A stretch of 64,000 nucleotides of DNA. It comes from Nonomuraea cavernae (lineage in GTDB: Bacteria; Actinomycetota; Actinomycetes; Streptosporangiales; Streptosporangiaceae). This document shows, in pieces, positions 33,280 through 41,486 of this stretch (position 1 is the first letter of the stretch; every line of letters begins with the position of its first letter). Both the position numbers and the translations under genes were made by a program. Under the pieces are notes generated by a model. The model made no database searches. It worked only from the letters and a program-made list of their open reading frames with translations, and was not told where the DNA came from. The DNA lies in the NCBI RefSeq assembly GCF_014646355.1, contig NZ_BMNH01000016.1:114118-178117 (forward strand), read 5' to 3'.

Positions 33280-33998
33280 ACGCGCGAGTCGAACACACCG
33301 ATGTCGGCGCCTACGCCCTCGGGCTGCTCGACGGCGACGACCAGCGGGCCTTCGAGGCGCACCTCTCGATCTGCCGGTCGTGCGTGGCCGAGCTGTCGGA
33401 GCTGTCCGGCGTGGCCGGCGCGCTGACCGGGCTCGGCCCGCTGGAGGACGACCTCCCTCCTTCCCGTGACGGGGAGGCCGAGGTGATCGACCTGATGCGG
33501 CGCAAGCAGCGGGCCGACCGGCGCGCGCGCAGGGGGACCGTCCTGATCGGCCTGGCCGCCGCGGTCACGCTGGTGGCCGGCGGCATGACGATCGGCACCC
33601 AGCTCGGCGGTGACGCGGCCGCTCCCCCGGTCGCGGCGGGCCACGGCGACCACCAGGGCCCGGCCGAGGAGTTCTACGCCGACGGCATCCCGGTGCCCGG
33701 AGTCGGGGCCGGCGGGGTGAGCGGCGGGCTGGTCCTGGAGTCGAAGGCGTGGGGCACCCATGCCGCGCTCAAACTGGCGGGGGTGAAGGGGCCGCTGGAG
33801 TGCGAGCTGGTGTCGGTGTCGCGCTCAGGCGAGCGGCACGTGATGACGGGATGGTCGGTGCCCAGGTCCGGCTACGGGGTGCCGGGACAACCGGAGCCGC
33901 TCTACATGCACGGCGGAAGCTCGGTGCCGCTGGACCAGATCGACCGGTTCGAGGTGGTCACCACGGACGGCGAGAAGCTGCTCACCGTCGACGTCTAG
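33276..33998 (+). CDS. Zinc-finger anti-sigma factor, membrane-bound
   Basis: The 240-residue protein has a zf-HC2 anti-sigma motif H29, C33, C36 (EAHLSICRSCVAEL) at its cytoplasmic N-terminus. One membrane helix lies at about 87-108 (VLIGLAAAVTLVAGGMTIG), and the extracytoplasmic domain of about 130 residues resembles the RskA C-terminal region. It is coupled to the sigma gene through a GTGA overlap. It should hold the sigma factor inactive until an envelope signal arrives. A strong terminator follows 10 bp after the stop. Confidence 0.9.
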   Translation: MNARVEHTDVGAYALGLLDGDDQRAFEAHLSICRSCVAELSELSGVAGALTGLGPLEDDLPPSRDGEAEVIDLMRRKQRADRRARRGTVLIGLAAAVTLVAGGMTIGTQLGGDAAAPPVAAGHGDHQGPAEEFYADGIPVPGVGAGGVSGGLVLESKAWGTHAALKLAGVKGPLECELVSVSRSGERHVMTGWSVPRSGYGVPGQPEPLYMHGGSSVPLDQIDRFEVVTTDGEKLLTVDV

Positions 33999-34007
33999 GT
34001 GTTCGCC

Positions 34008-34040
34008 AAAGGCCCTCTCACCCGTGGTGGGAGGGCCTTT
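34008..34040 (+). terminator. Terminator after the sigma/anti-sigma operon
   Basis: AAAGGCCCTC pairs with GAGGGCCTTT, and the stem continues inward with TCACC / GGTGG, giving 15 pairs with one wobble and a three-base loop. It lies 10 bp after the anti-sigma stop. Confidence 0.8.
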
Positions 34041-34214
34041 CGGCTGGAATGGCGACCGGCTCGACCATGTCGTGACCATGTCGAACGCGTCTCTGAACCA
34101 CACCTGCGATCACCGCCGTGCAGCGGGGCTCAGGGTTTGGCGGAGCCGTGCGTGCGGGGCACCAGCGGTGCGGAGGACGGGCCCGGGTCAAGCGGTATTT
34201 TTACCCATTCGCGG

Positions 34215-34245
34215 GTTGAACCCGGCGGGGCGCGGGCCTCGTACT
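34215..34245 (+). promoter_or_regulatory. ECF-type promoter of the CHRD gene
   Basis: GTTGAACCC, 16 bases, CGTACT, matching the promoter of the sigma gene at 32622-32652. The CHRD start codon is 45 bp downstream. Confidence 0.6.
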
Positions 34246-34289
34246 GCCTGCCGTACGTACCCGGATGCCAACCCTGACGAGGACTCATC

Positions 34290-35606
34290 ATGTCGATGCC
34301 CAAGCCGGCCCGCGCCGGAGCCCTGCTCGCCACCGGCCTGCTCGCGGCGGCGCTCGCCTCCGCACTCACTCCTGTCGCCGCCTCCGCCGACGCGGTGACC
34401 GGCGACGTCTATCTCGCCGCCGGGCTGCGCGGCGCCAACGAGGTCGGCGCCAAGGGCGACCCCGACGGCCGTTCGACCGTGGTCATCAGGATCAGCGGCC
34501 GGCGGGTCACGTACGCGGTGCGGTGGAACAAGATAGGCCCGCCCACGGCCGGACATGTCCACCTGGGCGGCAGGGGCGTGAACGGCGACGTGAAGCTGGA
34601 CTTCTTCGGGGGGACGCTGCCGAAGACGGCGCTCGGCGTGAAGGGCGCGGTCGACGCCGATCCTGCCCTGGTCGATGCGCTGAGCAAGAACCCGGGAGGC
34701 TTCTACGCCAACCTGCACGACGCCCGGCACCCGAAGGGCGCGGTGCGCGGCCAGTTCCACCGGCTGACCCGGCCGGTCGACCTCGACGGCGTGCTGCACG
34801 GCAGCGACCGGGCCACCCTCGCCTCCAGCGCCGACGGCGCGCAGGAGGTGCGCGCGGACGACGGCCAGAAGCGCGGCGACAAGGACGGCCGGGCCGTCTG
34901 GTGGCTGCGCCCTCACGGCTCGGCCATCGGCTACACGGCCACCTGGTCGGGGCTCTCGCCGGTCACCGCCGGCCATGTCCACCGTGGCGTGCCCGGCAGG
35001 AACGGTCCCGTGGTCGCCGACCTGTTCGCCGGGGGCCAGGGGCTGCCCGCGCAGCTGACCGGCGTGGCGGGCGACGCCCCGGTGAAGGCCTCCGTCGTCA
35101 GACGCATCGCGGCGCGTCCCGGAAAGTACTACGCCAACCTGCACACCACCGAGTTCGGGGGCGGGGCGGTGCGCGGCCGGCTGTCGGGCGGGCAGTTCGG
35201 CCACCCCCGTGCGCTCACCGCCGACGTGCGGCGCGGCTCCCAGATCTACGCCTGCACCAAGGTGACCGGCGACGGATACGCCTTCACCCAGTACGGCGTG
35301 CGGGCCAAGCTCCGGCGTGGCCTGGACCACTCGTTCGTCCGACCCGTCTCCGGCCCGCCGCGATGGGTGGCCCCTGACGGCAGCGCGGTGCGCGGCCAGG
35401 TCGTCACCCGGACGCCGAACGGCGAGCGGAACATCCCCGAGCTCGTGCTGGTCGCCACCCCATCGGGGGCGGGTGGCGGCCTGCTCTCCCACACCACCCA
35501 GATCCTGCGGCTCAACACGAAGGGCGGCCTGGCCCCGTCGGGCACCTGCAGGCCGGGCAGCAAGGCGACGGTTCCCTACCAGGCCGACTACCTCTTCCTC
35601 GGATGA
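34290..35606 (+). CDS. Secreted protein with two CHRD domains and a DUF3455 domain
   Basis: The 438-residue protein starts with a Sec signal peptide (AGALLATGLLAAALASAL to about residue 34). Two CHRD domains follow at about 40-152 and 165-297; each shows the TAGHVH motif and GKYYANLHTTEFGGGAVRG-like end. The C-terminal region (about 305-438; YACTKVTGDGYAFTQYGV to YQADYLFLG) is DUF3455. CHRD domains occur in animal chordin and in many bacterial secreted proteins of unknown role. ATG 34290 follows GAGGAC. The shared promoter ties it to the ECF sigma factor just upstream, so it is probably an envelope-stress or surface protein. Confidence 0.88.
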   Translation: MSMPKPARAGALLATGLLAAALASALTPVAASADAVTGDVYLAAGLRGANEVGAKGDPDGRSTVVIRISGRRVTYAVRWNKIGPPTAGHVHLGGRGVNGDVKLDFFGGTLPKTALGVKGAVDADPALVDALSKNPGGFYANLHDARHPKGAVRGQFHRLTRPVDLDGVLHGSDRATLASSADGAQEVRADDGQKRGDKDGRAVWWLRPHGSAIGYTATWSGLSPVTAGHVHRGVPGRNGPVVADLFAGGQGLPAQLTGVAGDAPVKASVVRRIAARPGKYYANLHTTEFGGGAVRGRLSGGQFGHPRALTADVRRGSQIYACTKVTGDGYAFTQYGVRAKLRRGLDHSFVRPVSGPPRWVAPDGSAVRGQVVTRTPNGERNIPELVLVATPSGAGGGLLSHTTQILRLNTKGGLAPSGTCRPGSKATVPYQADYLFLG

Positions 35607-35690
35607 CCTCGGATGACCTCCGGTGACCTCGGATGACCTGGCGTGACCTCGGATGACCTGGCGTGACCTCGGATGACGTCCGGTGACTCC
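35601..35690. repeat. Nine degenerate tandem copies of a 10-bp unit
   Basis: Nine adjacent 10-bp units of the form GGATGACCTC run from the last codons of the CHRD gene. Variants are CGGTGACCTC and GCGTGACCTC. Every unit contains TGAC. The terminator follows 17 bp later. Confidence 0.85.
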
Positions 35691-35707
35691 GGGCCGCGCG
35701 CCGAAAG

Positions 35708-35738
35708 GAAACGCCCCGCCGGCCCGGCGGGGCGTTTC
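35708..35738. terminator. Bidirectional terminator between the CHRD gene and glyA
   Basis: GAAACGCCCCGCCG pairs perfectly with CGGCGGGGCGTTTC over 14 bp with a three-base loop. It is flanked by A-rich bases on the left and TTTC on the right, so it can act for both convergent genes. Confidence 0.8.
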
Positions 35739-35753
35739 ACGTGTCACGGATCG

Positions 35754-37007
35754 TCAGGACAGGCCGGGCGCCGGGAACTGGGAGGTCAGCTCGCTGACCT
35801 CGTGGTGCACCCGGATGATGACGTCTTCGGCGTCGCCCTTGGCCAGAGCGGTGACGACCTCGTCCATCCAGGCGCCGATCTGCCGCATCTCGGCCTCGCC
35901 CATGCCGCGCGAGGTGACCGACGGGGTGCCGATGCGGATGCCCGAAGGGTCGAACGGCTTGCGGGTGTCGAACGGGACCGTGTTGTAGTTGGTCTCCAGC
36001 CCGGCCCGGTCGAGCGCCTGGGCAGCGGGCTTGCCGCCGATGCCCTTGGGCGTGAGGTCGAGCAGGATCAGGTGGTTGTCGGTGCCACCCGACACCAGAT
36101 CGAAGCCGCGGCTCGAAAGCTCCTCGGCCAGCGCCTTGGCGTTGGCGACCACCTGGTGGGCGTAGGCCTTGAACTCGTCGGTGGCGGCCTCGTGCAGGGC
36201 GACCGCGATGGCGGCGGTGGTGTGGTTGTGCGGGCCGCCCTGCAGGCCGGGGAAGACGGCCTTGTTGAGGGCGGTGGCGTGCTCGTCGGTGGTGGCCATC
36301 AGCATGGCGCCGCGCGGGCCGCGGAGCGTCTTGTGGGTGGTGGTGGAGATCACGTCGGCGTGGCCCACCGGAGACGGGTGCGCGCCGCCCGCGACGAGGC
36401 CGGCGATGTGGGCGATGTCGGCCGCGAGCACGGCGCCCACCTCGTGGGCGATCGCGGCGAAGCCCTCGAAGTCGATGGTGCGCGGGATCGCGGTGCCGCC
36501 GCAGAAGATCAGCTTGGGCCGGTGCTCCAGCGCGAGGGCGCGCACCTCGTCGAGATCGATGCGGCCGGTGTCCTGGCGCACGCCGTAGCGGACCGGGTTG
36601 AACCACTTGCCGGTGGCCGACACCGACCAGCCGTGCGTGAGGTGACCGCCGAACGGCAGGCCCATGCCCATCACGGTGTCGCCCGGCTGCGCGAAGGCCA
36701 GGTAGATGGCCAGGTTTGCCGGCGAGCCGGAGTAGGGCTGGACGTTGGCGTGGTTGACGCCGAACAGCGCCTTGGCCCGCTCGTTGGCGAGGGTCTCGAT
36801 CTGGTCGATGACCTGCTGACCCTCGTAGTAGCGCTTGCCGGGGTAGCCCTCGGAGTATTTGTTGGTCAGCACGGTGCCGGTGGCCTCGAGGACCGCCTTG
36901 GACACGTAGTTTTCGGACGCGATCAGCTTGACGGTGTCGGCCTGGCGGCGCTCCTCCGCCTTGATGAGGTCGGCGAGCTGCGGGTCGACGCTAGCGAGAG
37001 AACTCAT
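35754..37007 (-). CDS. glyA: Serine hydroxymethyltransferase
   Basis: GlyA interconverts serine and glycine with tetrahydrofolate, the main source of one-carbon units. The 417-residue protein has the family length. The PLP lysine is K226 in STTTHKTLRGPRGA; the N-terminal IASENYVSKAVLEATG and NKYSEGYPGKRYYEG segments bind substrate. ATG 37007 follows AGGGGAG. A ZTP riboswitch occupies the leader 28 bp upstream, so the gene should be induced when the folate-deficiency signal ZMP/ZTP accumulates. The lack of a terminator between aptamer and start suggests control of translation initiation. Confidence 0.97.
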   Translation of the reverse strand: MSSLASVDPQLADLIKAEERRQADTVKLIASENYVSKAVLEATGTVLTNKYSEGYPGKRYYEGQQVIDQIETLANERAKALFGVNHANVQPYSGSPANLAIYLAFAQPGDTVMGMGLPFGGHLTHGWSVSATGKWFNPVRYGVRQDTGRIDLDEVRALALEHRPKLIFCGGTAIPRTIDFEGFAAIAHEVGAVLAADIAHIAGLVAGGAHPSPVGHADVISTTTHKTLRGPRGAMLMATTDEHATALNKAVFPGLQGGPHNHTTAAIAVALHEAATDEFKAYAHQVVANAKALAEELSSRGFDLVSGGTDNHLILLDLTPKGIGGKPAAQALDRAGLETNYNTVPFDTRKPFDPSGIRIGTPSVTSRGMGEAEMRQIGAWMDEVVTALAKGDAEDVIIRVHHEVSELTSQFPAPGLS

Positions 37008-37034
37008 GACTCCCCTGTCATCATTGACAACGGC

Positions 37035-37110
37035 GAAGACCCAGGCGCACGGCCTCCGCTCCCTCCGCTCCCTGGTGGTCGATCCCACCCAATGCGCCAG
37101 TCGCGTCTTC
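37035..37110 (-). ncRNA. ZTP riboswitch (pfl motif) in the glyA leader
   Basis: Read 5'-3' on the minus strand, P1 is GAAGAC (37110-37105) pairing with GTCTTC (37040-37035). Inside are the conserved blocks GCGACTGGCG, GGGTGGGATCGACCACC, GGGAGCG, and GGCCGTGCGCCTGGG, which match the pfl/ZTP aptamer (CUGGCG, GUGGGA...ACCAC, GGGAGC, GCCGNNCGCCUGGG). These riboswitches commonly precede glyA, purH and folD in actinobacteria. The start codon of glyA lies 28 bp after P1. Confidence 0.88.
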
Positions 37111-37193
37111 CTAGACGATAGCGGATGCGATGAGGGCGAAATCCGCCCGATCAGCACGTCAGGTGGCCCGACGCCCTCCTCGGACGGGTCCGG

Positions 37194-38132
37194 TCAGCCC
37201 TCGGCGGTGCGGCCCACTCCCGGCCAGAGCCGGTCGACCTCGGAGTTGAGGATGGCCCCGATGAGCACGGCCAGCGCGGTGATGTAGAGCCACAGCAGCA
37301 GCGCTATGGGCGCCGCCAGCGAGCCGTAGACGGAGACCGGGGAGAACCACGCGGCCAGCACGGCCCGCAGCACCGCGGCGCAGATGATCCACAGGAACAG
37401 GGCCAGGATCGCGCCGGGCAGCTCGCGGTACCACTTCGTGCGCACCGGGACGCTCACGTGGTAGAGGACGGTCAGGAAGAGCACCGAACCGATGACCACC
37501 ACCGGCCAGTAGAGCACGTCGATGAGGACGGCGTAGTCGGCGGGCAGCGGGCCCTTGAGCAGCGTCGGCCCGATGACCAGGATCGGCATGACGATGATGC
37601 CGACGACCAGGCCCACCAGGTAGAGGCCGAACGACATCAGTCTCGTCCTGACGATGCCGCGCTCCTCACCGAGGCCGTAGGCGACGGAGATGAGGTCGAC
37701 GAACACGTAGAGGGCGCGCGAGCCGGACCACAGCGAGAGCAGGAAGCCCAGCGAGATGATGGAGACCTTGCTGGCGTCGTCGCGCAGCACGTCGTTGATG
37801 AGCGGGACGACGATGGTGTCGATCGTCTCCTTGGTGAACAGCACGCCCGCCTGGTCGATCACCCAGGTCTTGATCGTGTCGACCTGCGCCTGGCCCAGCC
37901 AGGTGCCGAGCTTGCCCAGCACGCCGATCAGGCCGAGGACGAACGGCGGCAGCGACAGCAGGGCGAAGAAGGCCGCCTCGCCCGCCAGGCCGGTCACGCG
38001 GTAGGCGACGCCGGCGTTGGTGGCCGCGCGGACGACGGCCCACGACTTCGAGTCACGCACCCAGCTCAGCCGGGCACGCGCCGTGGCGCTGAGCCGCCTC
38101 TTGGTCCGAGCAGGCGCGTCGGTTGAGGTCAT
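37194..38132 (-). CDS. YihY/virulence factor BrkB family membrane protein
   Basis: This 312-residue protein has a cytoplasmic basic N-terminus, then about six to seven hydrophobic segments. The first, AYRVTGLAGEAAFFALLSLPPFVLGLIG, is the YihY family hallmark, and a loop after TM4 (LSLWSGSRALYVFVDLISVAYGL) is well conserved. YihY proteins were once called RNase BN but are polytopic membrane proteins of unknown transport role. ATG 38132 (MTSTDAPARTKRR) is preferred over the upstream frame at 38183. The YccF gene is 40 bp upstream on the same strand. Confidence 0.88.
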   Translation of the reverse strand: MTSTDAPARTKRRLSATARARLSWVRDSKSWAVVRAATNAGVAYRVTGLAGEAAFFALLSLPPFVLGLIGVLGKLGTWLGQAQVDTIKTWVIDQAGVLFTKETIDTIVVPLINDVLRDDASKVSIISLGFLLSLWSGSRALYVFVDLISVAYGLGEERGIVRTRLMSFGLYLVGLVVGIIVMPILVIGPTLLKGPLPADYAVLIDVLYWPVVVIGSVLFLTVLYHVSVPVRTKWYRELPGAILALFLWIICAAVLRAVLAAWFSPVSVYGSLAAPIALLLWLYITALAVLIGAILNSEVDRLWPGVGRTAEG

Positions 38133-38172
38133 GGCACCCAAACGTATTTTCGCAGTGACTCCGTGGAACAGC

Positions 38173-38568
38173 TTACGTCCCAACGGCGCTGCTCCGGTCG
38201 GCGTCCACGATGCGCGCTCCCAGCGGGAGCAGGGAGACCGGGATGAGCTTGAGGTTCGCGATGCCCATCGGGATGCCGATGACCGAGATGAACAACGGGA
38301 TCGACGTCAGCACGTGACCGATGGCCAGCCAGATCCCGGCGACCACACACCAGATGATGTTGCCGATCAGCGAGAACACCCCGGCCTCGGGGTCGCGTTC
38401 GACGGTCCGTCCGAACGGCCACAGCGCGTAGGCGGCGATCCTGAACGAGGCGATGCCGAACGGGATCGTGATGATCAGGATGCAGCAGATGACCCCGGCC
38501 ACCGCGTAGCCGATGGCCAGCCAGATTCCCGCGAAGACCAGCCAGATGACATTCAGAAGTGTCCGCAT
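38173..38568 (-). CDS. YccF domain membrane protein
   Basis: The 131-residue protein contains two copies of the YccF unit (LLNVIWLVFAGIWLAIGYAVAG and IGNIIWCVVAGIWLAIGHVL), each followed by a second hydrophobic segment with PFGIASFRIA or PMGIANLKL. Four membrane segments are predicted. Function is unknown. It is upstream of the YihY gene on the same strand and downstream of the broken TIGR03084 gene. Confidence 0.9.
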   Translation of the reverse strand: MRTLLNVIWLVFAGIWLAIGYAVAGVICCILIITIPFGIASFRIAAYALWPFGRTVERDPEAGVFSLIGNIIWCVVAGIWLAIGHVLTSIPLFISVIGIPMGIANLKLIPVSLLPLGARIVDADRSSAVGT

Positions 38569-38612
38569 GACTCAAGCATGTCACCGTGCCCGGGCGTGGG
38601 TCATCCGGACCG

Positions 38613-39375
38613 TTACCGATCCGTCCCCGACCTCGGCGCGCGGCCTTCTCCGGGGGGCCCGGCGAAGGCCTGGGCGATCTCCATCCAGGCGCGGGCCGTC
38701 GCGCCGGTGATCTGGAGCGCGGTGTCCGCCAGGTGCACACGCTGCGTGACGAGCAGGCAGAAGTCGAGCATCGGGCCGCGCACCACGTCGGCCGCCCCGG
38801 CCGGTCCGGCCGTCCACGGCTCGCCGCCGGGCGTCGTCAGCTCCACCCGTACGGGATCCTCGGGGGCCGGCAGCCCGCGGACGGCGAAGCCGTACGGCAT
38901 GGCCCTGAAACCGATCATGGCGACGTGCCGCAGCCGGGCCGTGGGCTCCCTGGTGACGCCGAGGGCGTCGGCCACGTCCTGGCCGTGGGCCCAGGTCTCC
39001 ATCAGCCGGGCGGTGACGAACGACACGGCCGACATGTCGGGCCCGTACCACGGCACCCGGTCCTTGGGGGCGAGCCCGGCGAACGCCTCGGCGCTGCGGG
39101 CGCGGGCCGTACGGAACCAGGCGTGCAGCTCGGCGGCCGGGAGGCGGCGCGAGGTCGTCGACGGAGGTGAGCTCCGCGATCGAGGCGCGGAACGCGACGG
39201 GGTCGGTCACCGCGGTGCGCGCGGCGTCGTCGAACCAGGCCAGGTGGCTGATCTGGTCGCGCACCGCCCATCCCGCGGCCGGCGTGGGCAGCTCCCAGTT
39301 CTCGGGCCGCAGCGGGCGCAGCAGCCGCTCCAGCGACTCGGTCTCGGCTCGCAGGTCGGCGAGGAGGTCGGGCAT
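38613..39375 (-). pseudogene. TIGR03084 family (mycothiol-dependent-type) gene with a frameshift
   Basis: The first 75 codons from ATG 39375 encode MPDLLADLRAETESLERLL and WAVRDQISHLAWFDDAA, the N-terminus of the TIGR03084/MDMPI-type metal-binding family with a ligand histidine. Near 39150 the frame shifts: the rest of the family sequence (RLPAAELHAWFRTARA, VPWYGPDMSAVSFVTARLME, MLDFCLLVTQR) continues in another minus-strand frame to the stop at 38613. Compared with the usual protein about ten residues are also missing at the junction, so a small deletion is more likely than a single-base sequencing slip. Full length would be about 255-265 residues. Confidence 0.75.
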
Positions 39376-39423
39376 CAGGTTCACGCCCGACACATTAACC
39401 CGAACATCGTTCTACAAGGAATA

Positions 39424-39558
39424 ATGTGCAGCGTGATCTGTGACAGCTGCAAGGAGAAGCACCACGAGGACTGCCGCGGTGGCTCCTGGTGCGACTGCCA
39501 GCACCAGAGCCGCGAGGAGAGCCACGAGTCGGAGCTGGACTGGCTGCGCCAGGGATGA
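39424..39558 (+). CDS. Small cysteine-rich zinc-ribbon-like protein
   Basis: The 44-residue product begins MCSVICDSCKEKHHEDCRGG and continues SWCDCQHQSREE. Five to six cysteines and several histidines form a CxxC...C...CxC pattern suited to one zinc ion. Such short proteins are common in actinobacteria and unnamed. The ATG at 39424 follows AAGGA. It lies just before the sulfate-reduction leader region; any link to cysteine metabolism is a guess. Confidence 0.6.
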   Translation: MCSVICDSCKEKHHEDCRGGSWCDCQHQSREESHESELDWLRQG

Positions 39559-39562
39559 TCGA

Positions 39563-39612
39563 GTCCAGACTCTGGACCCCATCTTGGACATCCCGGACGG
39601 TCAGAGTATCTT
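39563..39612 (+). promoter_or_regulatory. Promoter with upstream dyad for the sulfite reductase operon
   Basis: TTGGAC (39584-39589), a 17-base spacer, and TATCTT (39607-39612) form a good primary-sigma promoter. A perfect dyad GTCCAGA-C-TCTGGAC (39563-39577) lies just before the -35 element and is a candidate activator or repressor site. The predicted start point falls on the ATG of the leader peptide. Confidence 0.6.
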
Positions 39613-39619
39613 CGTGTAC

Positions 39620-39703
39620 ATGCCAGCGGACCCCATGCTCGTAGGTCGACGCCACGTCGACCTTCTGCGTGTCCGCAGTGCCATCTGTTGCGACGCCCGC
39701 TAG
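39620..39703 (+). CDS. Cysteine-type regulatory leader peptide
   Basis: The 27-codon frame ends with GRRHVDLLRVRSAICCDAR, the RRHVDLxRVxSAxCC pattern of the leader peptides found upstream of sulfate assimilation genes in actinomycetes. Two adjacent cysteine codons lie five codons before the stop. In mycobacteria, leaderless polycysteine uORFs were shown to attenuate downstream operons in response to cysteine. The promoter at 39584-39612 puts transcription start at about this ATG, so it is probably leaderless. ATG 39635 is an internal alternative. It should regulate sir and the following genes. Confidence 0.8.
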   Translation: MPADPMLVGRRHVDLLRVRSAICCDAR

Positions 39704-39812
39704 TCAGCCACCCCTGTTCTCACCGCTGAGCGCGTCGCGATCCTCAACACCCCTGCACTCGATGACGAGGCAGGAGGACTGCCGCGCGCGCCCATGATCC
39801 GAAGGACGCGCA

Positions 39813-41486
39813 ATGAGCACTCCCGCCAGCCGGCACCACAAGCGCCCGCGCGGCGAAGGCCAGTGGGCTCTCGGTTACCGCGAGCCTCTCAACAAGAACG
39901 AAGAGAGCAAGAAGAACGACGACGGGCTCAACGTACGCCAGCGCATCATCGACATCTACGCCAAGCACGGCTTCGACTCGATCGACCCGGCCGACCTGCG
40001 CGGACGCATGCGGTGGTACGGCCTCTACACCCAGCGCAGGCCCGGCATCGACGGCGGCAAGACGGCGATCCTGGAGCCGGAGGAGCTCGACGACCGCTAC
40101 TTCATGCTGCGCGTCAGGATCGACGGCGGCCAGCTCGACCTGCGCCAGCTGCGGGTGATCGCCGACATCTCCAACGAGTACGGCAGGGGCACGGCCGACA
40201 TCACCGACCGCCAGAACGTGCAGCTGCACTGGGTGGAGATCGAGTCGGTGCCCGACATCTGGGAACGGCTCGAAGCCGTCGGGCTGTCCACGACCGAGGC
40301 GTGCGGCGACACGCCGCGCGTGATCCTGGGCTGCCCGCTGGCCGGCATCGACACCGACGAGGTGCTCGACGCGACCGAGCAGATCCACGCGGTGCACGAG
40401 CGCTTCATCGGCGACCCGGCCTACTCCAACCTGCCGCGCAAGTTCAAGACCGCGATCAGCGGCTGCCCGGCCCACTGCACGGTGCACGAGATCAACGACG
40501 TGGCGTTCGTCGGGGTCGAGGGCCCGGACGGCGAGAAGGGGTTCGACCTCTGGGTGGGCGGCGGGCTGTCCACCAACCCGATGTTCGCCAAGCGGCTCGG
40601 CGTGTTCGTCCGGCCGGAGCAGGTCGGCGACGTCTACGGCGGCGTGATCGGCATCTTCCGCGACTACGGCTACCGGCGGCTGCGGCACCGGGCGCGGATC
40701 AAGTTCCTGGTCAACGACTGGGGCGTGGAGAGGTTCCGGGAGGTCCTGGAGACCGAGTACCTGAAGGAGCCGCTGCCCGACGGCCCCGCGCCGGAGCAGC
40801 CGCGTGGCTCGCGGCGCGACCACGTGGGCGTCCACCGGCAGAAGGACGGCGACTTCTACGTCGGGTTCGCGCCCAGGGTGGGCCGCCTCGACGGCGACCG
40901 GCTGCACCTGATCGCCGACATCGCCGAGCGGCACGGCTCCGGCCGGGTCCGCACCACGGTCGAGCAGAAGATGGTCATCCTCGACGTCGCGCCCGAGCGG
41001 GTCGACTCACTGGTCGCCGAGCTGGAGGCCAACGATCTGCAGGTCAACCCGTCGACCTTCCGCCGCCAGACGATGGCCTGCACCGGCATCGAGTTCTGCA
41101 AGCTGGCCATCGTCGAGACGAAGGCCAGCGCCTCCAACCTGATCGACGAGCTGGAGCGGCGGCTGCCCGGCTTCGCCGAGCCGCTCACCATCAACGTCAA
41201 CGGCTGCCCCAACTCCTGCGCCCGCATCCAGGTCGCCGACATCGGGCTCAAGGGCCAGCTGGTGGTCGACGAGCACGGCGAGCAGGTCGAGGGCTACCAG
41301 ATCCACCTGGGCGGCTCGCTCGGCGTCACCCCCGGCTTCGGCCGCAAGGTCCGCGGCCTGAAGACGACCGCCGCCGCGCTGCCCGACTACGTGGAACGCG
41401 TCGTCACCCACTACGACGCCCAGAAGAAGGACGGCGAGTCCTTCGCCGACTGGGTGCAGCGGGCCGACGAGGCGGACCTGCGATGA
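39813..41486 (+). CDS. sir: Ferredoxin-dependent sulfite reductase
   Basis: The 557-residue protein reduces sulfite to sulfide with six electrons, using siroheme and a [4Fe-4S] cluster. Cluster/siroheme ligands are C423, C429, C465 and C469 (ACTGIEFCK and NGCPNSCAR). The two ferredoxin-like halves are visible, with TDRQNVQLHW in the first. It is of the NirA/Sir type common in actinobacteria, and the neighbouring cysH and chelatase genes favour sulfite over nitrite. The ATG follows AAGGACGCGCA. It overlaps the next small gene by ATGA. Confidence 0.94.
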   Translation: MSTPASRHHKRPRGEGQWALGYREPLNKNEESKKNDDGLNVRQRIIDIYAKHGFDSIDPADLRGRMRWYGLYTQRRPGIDGGKTAILEPEELDDRYFMLRVRIDGGQLDLRQLRVIADISNEYGRGTADITDRQNVQLHWVEIESVPDIWERLEAVGLSTTEACGDTPRVILGCPLAGIDTDEVLDATEQIHAVHERFIGDPAYSNLPRKFKTAISGCPAHCTVHEINDVAFVGVEGPDGEKGFDLWVGGGLSTNPMFAKRLGVFVRPEQVGDVYGGVIGIFRDYGYRRLRHRARIKFLVNDWGVERFREVLETEYLKEPLPDGPAPEQPRGSRRDHVGVHRQKDGDFYVGFAPRVGRLDGDRLHLIADIAERHGSGRVRTTVEQKMVILDVAPERVDSLVAELEANDLQVNPSTFRRQTMACTGIEFCKLAIVETKASASNLIDELERRLPGFAEPLTINVNGCPNSCARIQVADIGLKGQLVVDEHGEQVEGYQIHLGGSLGVTPGFGRKVRGLKTTAAALPDYVERVVTHYDAQKKDGESFADWVQRADEADLR

